The notes beneath the pieces are model-generated. The model searched no databases, was not told the origin of the DNA, and worked only from the letters and a program-made list of their open reading frames with translations. Made by a program: the position numbers and the translations under genes. Of a DNA stretch of 6,558 nucleotides, positions 5,170-6,558 are shown piece after piece. The stretch is from Pseudomonadota bacterium (lineage in GTDB: Bacteria; Pseudomonadota; Gammaproteobacteria; Burkholderiales; Burkholderiaceae_B), in assembly GCA_023432075.1 (NCBI GenBank), contig JAEYVD010000213.1, forward strand, positions 1 to 6,558. The letters run 5' to 3'. The first letter of the stretch is position 1. The number at the start of each line of letters is the position of its first letter.

Positions 5170-6225
5170 TCAGGCCGCCATCGCCGGGTAGTCGGTATAG
5201 CCTTCCGGGCCGGACGCGTAGAACGTGGCCGGATTCGGCGTGTTGAGCGGCGCGTTTCGGTGCAGGCGCTCGGCCAGGTCGGGCGTGGCGATGTACGGCA
5301 CGCCAAACGCCACGGCGTCGGCTCGGCCGGCGGCCACGGCGGCCTCGGCGGTTTCGCGCGTGTAGCCTTCATTGGCGATGAACACGCCGCCGAATTCGGC
5401 CTTCATCATCGGCGCCAGGCTGTCGGGACCTTCGTGTTCGCGGGCGCACAGGAAGGCGATGCCGCGCTTGCCCAGTTCGCGCGCCACATAGCCGAACAGG
5501 CCGGGCAGATCCGAATCGCCCATGTCGTGGGCGTCCGCGCGCGGCGACAGATGCACGCCGACGCGGCCCGCGCCCCAGACCGCCACGCAGGCGTCGACCA
5601 CTTCCAGCAGCAGGCGCGCGCGGTTTTCAATGGAGCCGCCGTACTGGTCCGTGCGATGGTTGGTGCTGTCCTGCAGGAACTGGTCCAGCAGGTAGCCGTT
5701 GGCGGCATGCACTTCGACGCCGTCGAAGCCCGCTTCCATTGCCATCTGCGCGCCTTGGCGGTAGGCCTGGACCACGCCGGGGATCTCCGCGGTTTCCAGG
5801 GCGCGCGGCGTCACGTAGGCGCGCTTGGGACGGACATGGCTGACATGGCCGTTGGCCGCGATGGCGCTGGGTGCGACCGGCAGTTCGCCGTCCAGGAACA
5901 TCGGGTCGGAAATACGGCCTACGTGCCAGAGCTGCGCGACGATCACGCTGCCCTTGTCATGCACCGCGGACGTCACCTTGCGCCAGCCCTTGACCTGTTC
6001 GGGCGACCACAGTCCCGGGGTGTCCGCGTACCCGACGCCCTGCGGGGTGACTGCCGTGGCTTCCGTGAGGATCATGCCGGCGCCGGCGCGCTGGGTGTAG
6101 TACTCGACCATCAGGTCGTTCGGCACACGGCCGGCGCTGGCGCGCTGGCGGGTCAGCGGCGCCATCACGACGCGGTTGCGTAACGTCAGGTCACCGACTT
6201 TCAGCGGTTCAAACAACGGGTTCAT
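5170..6225 (-). CDS. Old Yellow Enzyme family FMN ene-reductase (NemA-like alkene reductase)
   Basis: A complete 351-residue cytosolic TIM-barrel flavoprotein, the normal length for the NemA/PETN-reductase class. These enzymes use NAD(P)H to reduce activated C=C bonds (N-ethylmaleimide, enones, quinone-type electrophiles) and some nitro compounds. Residues seen, aligned by eye to yeast OYE1: P-L-T25-R for FMN O4 contact, Q98-L-W100-H-V-G-R, substrate-anion binders H173 and N176 with Y178 as proton donor in H-A-A-N-G-Y, and the F-L-Q-D-S-T-N-x-R-T-D-x-Y-G-G-S-I-E-N-R-x-R signature at 183-204. The C-terminus ends G-P-E-G-Y-T-D-Y-P as in NemA. Oddity: the two arginines that contact FMN in OYE1 and PETN reductase are H225 (in V-G-V-H-L-S-P) and V309 (in F-G-V-P-Y-I-A). 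I recall similar wording in other proteobacterial alkene reductases, so this may be a subfamily trait. The start is supported by AAGGA at 6236-6232, 6 nt upstream. It lies 51 nt downstream of the ArsR-type regulator and is probably co-transcribed. Confidence 0.95.
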   Translation of the reverse strand: MNPLFEPLKVGDLTLRNRVVMAPLTRQRASAGRVPNDLMVEYYTQRAGAGMILTEATAVTPQGVGYADTPGLWSPEQVKGWRKVTSAVHDKGSVIVAQLWHVGRISDPMFLDGELPVAPSAIAANGHVSHVRPKRAYVTPRALETAEIPGVVQAYRQGAQMAMEAGFDGVEVHAANGYLLDQFLQDSTNHRTDQYGGSIENRARLLLEVVDACVAVWGAGRVGVHLSPRADAHDMGDSDLPGLFGYVARELGKRGIAFLCAREHEGPDSLAPMMKAEFGGVFIANEGYTRETAEAAVAAGRADAVAFGVPYIATPDLAERLHRNAPLNTPNPATFYASGPEGYTDYPAMAA

Positions 6226-6231
6226 GAAACA

Positions 6232-6236
6232 TCCTT
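6232..6236 (-). promoter_or_regulatory. Ribosome binding site (AAGGA) of the ene-reductase gene
   Basis: AAGGA on the minus strand lies 6 nt before the ATG at 6225-6223. It fixes the start and shows that the gene has its own translation signal rather than depending on coupling to the regulator. Confidence 0.7.
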
Positions 6237-6240
6237 TCGT

Positions 6241-6263
6241 CCCGGCAATGGGGCGCTTGCGGG
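6241..6263 (-). other. Bulged inverted repeat in the regulator-reductase spacer
   Basis: On the minus strand CCCGCAA (6263-6257) can pair with TTGCCGGG (6248-6241) with one bulged C, around an 8-nt loop. It lies between the regulator stop (6277) and the reductase ribosome site (6236). No U tract follows, so it is not an obvious terminator. It could be a processing or stability element, or a fortuitous GC-rich hairpin. Confidence 0.3.
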
Positions 6264-6276
6264 TATGGCAGACGGG

Positions 6277-6558
6277 CTACATATCCTGGTTCAACTGCCG
6301 CAGAAACGCGGCAATCACGGGTTCATTGCGACGAAAAAAGACCCACTGCCCCACCTTGGTCGCCGAAATCAGGCCGGCGCGCTGCAGCACGGCCAGATGC
6401 GACGACACCGTCGACTGGGACAGGCCGCAGCGATCATCGATATGGCCCGCGCACACCCCGTGTTCAAAGGTGTGGCCCGGGCGCTCCTCGAAATGGGCGT
6501 GCGGCGTCTTCAGCCAGGTCAGGATGTCGCGGCGGACCGGATTGGCGAGCGCCTTGAG
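6277..6558 (-). CDS. ArsR-family winged-helix transcriptional regulator, C-terminal part (5' end outside window)
   Basis: The last 93 residues of a regulator, reading from the window edge to TAG at 6279-6277; the start lies beyond base 6558. It opens with L-K-A-L-A-N-P-V-R-R-D-I-L, the conserved 'LK-ALA-P-R--IL' helix of ArsR/SmtB proteins. The DNA-binding helix-turn-helix is C-G-L-S-Q-S-T-V-S-S-H-L-A-V-L-Q-R-A-G-L-I (6429-6367), followed by the wing K-V-G-Q-W-V-F-F-R-R and a short C-terminal helix. Two cysteines, at codons 6453-6451 and 6429-6427, are spaced C-x7-C. By alignment to the ELCVCDL metal-binding helix of ArsR, only the first cysteine is retained, and the second lies just before the recognition helix. 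Several histidines precede them. Classical As(III) sensing therefore looks unlikely; thiol or electrophile sensing is possible. Located 51 nt upstream of an ene-reductase on the same strand, it probably controls that gene and itself. Its operator would lie outside the window. Confidence 0.88.
   Translation of the reverse strand, partial: LKALANPVRRDILTWLKTPHAHFEERPGHTFEHGVCAGHIDDRCGLSQSTVSSHLAVLQRAGLISATKVGQWVFFRRNEPVIAAFLRQLNQDM

Noticed and set aside
5260..6183. 307-codon open frame on the plus strand opposite the ene-reductase
   Set aside because: Antisense shadow of a complete, motif-rich OYE gene; its translation has no domain features.

Overview
This 6.6-kb window is GC-rich chromosomal DNA with dense, short-spaced genes. 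The gene content and protein sequences look like a Burkholderiales betaproteobacterium, most likely Alcaligenaceae (Achromobacter/Bordetella type). That assignment is inferred from recall of similar proteins, not from a database search. I see no mobile element, CRISPR array, rRNA or tRNA, and no compositional break suggesting recent transfer.

Layout, left to right. Positions 2-3129 hold three co-directional plus-strand genes with short gaps (20 and 3 nt), probably one transcript: the C-terminal part of a YbaK-type aminoacyl-tRNA deacylase, a complete FUSC-family (fusaric acid/aromatic acid efflux-like) membrane protein, and a complete NRDE/TANGO2-family protein. After a 128-nt gap with a strong GC-rich hairpin and a possible ECF-type promoter comes a small exported protein of unknown function (3258-3692). 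It converges on a minus-strand MAPEG-family membrane protein (3754-4128); a perfect 10-bp inverted repeat lies between them. The MAPEG gene diverges from a plus-strand CPBP (CAAX-protease-like) intramembrane protease (4279-5127) across 150 nt. The protease gene in turn converges on a minus-strand Old Yellow Enzyme/alkene reductase (5170-6225), with a near-perfect inverted repeat overlapping the protease stop codon. Upstream of the reductase on the same strand is the C-terminal part of an ArsR-type winged-helix regulator (6277-6558), cut by the window edge.

How the genes may work together. The clearest functional unit is the ArsR-type regulator with the ene-reductase, which looks like a self-contained electrophile or redox-responsive cassette. 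The YbaK-FUSC-NRDE run is a plausible transcription unit, but no shared pathway is evident. The other genes are single envelope-related genes in convergent or divergent pairs.

I did not find convincing evidence of a new multi-gene system. The observations most worth checking are the non-canonical FMN-contact residues of the reductase, the cysteine pair in its putative regulator, and the hairpin/promoter arrangement ahead of the small exported protein.
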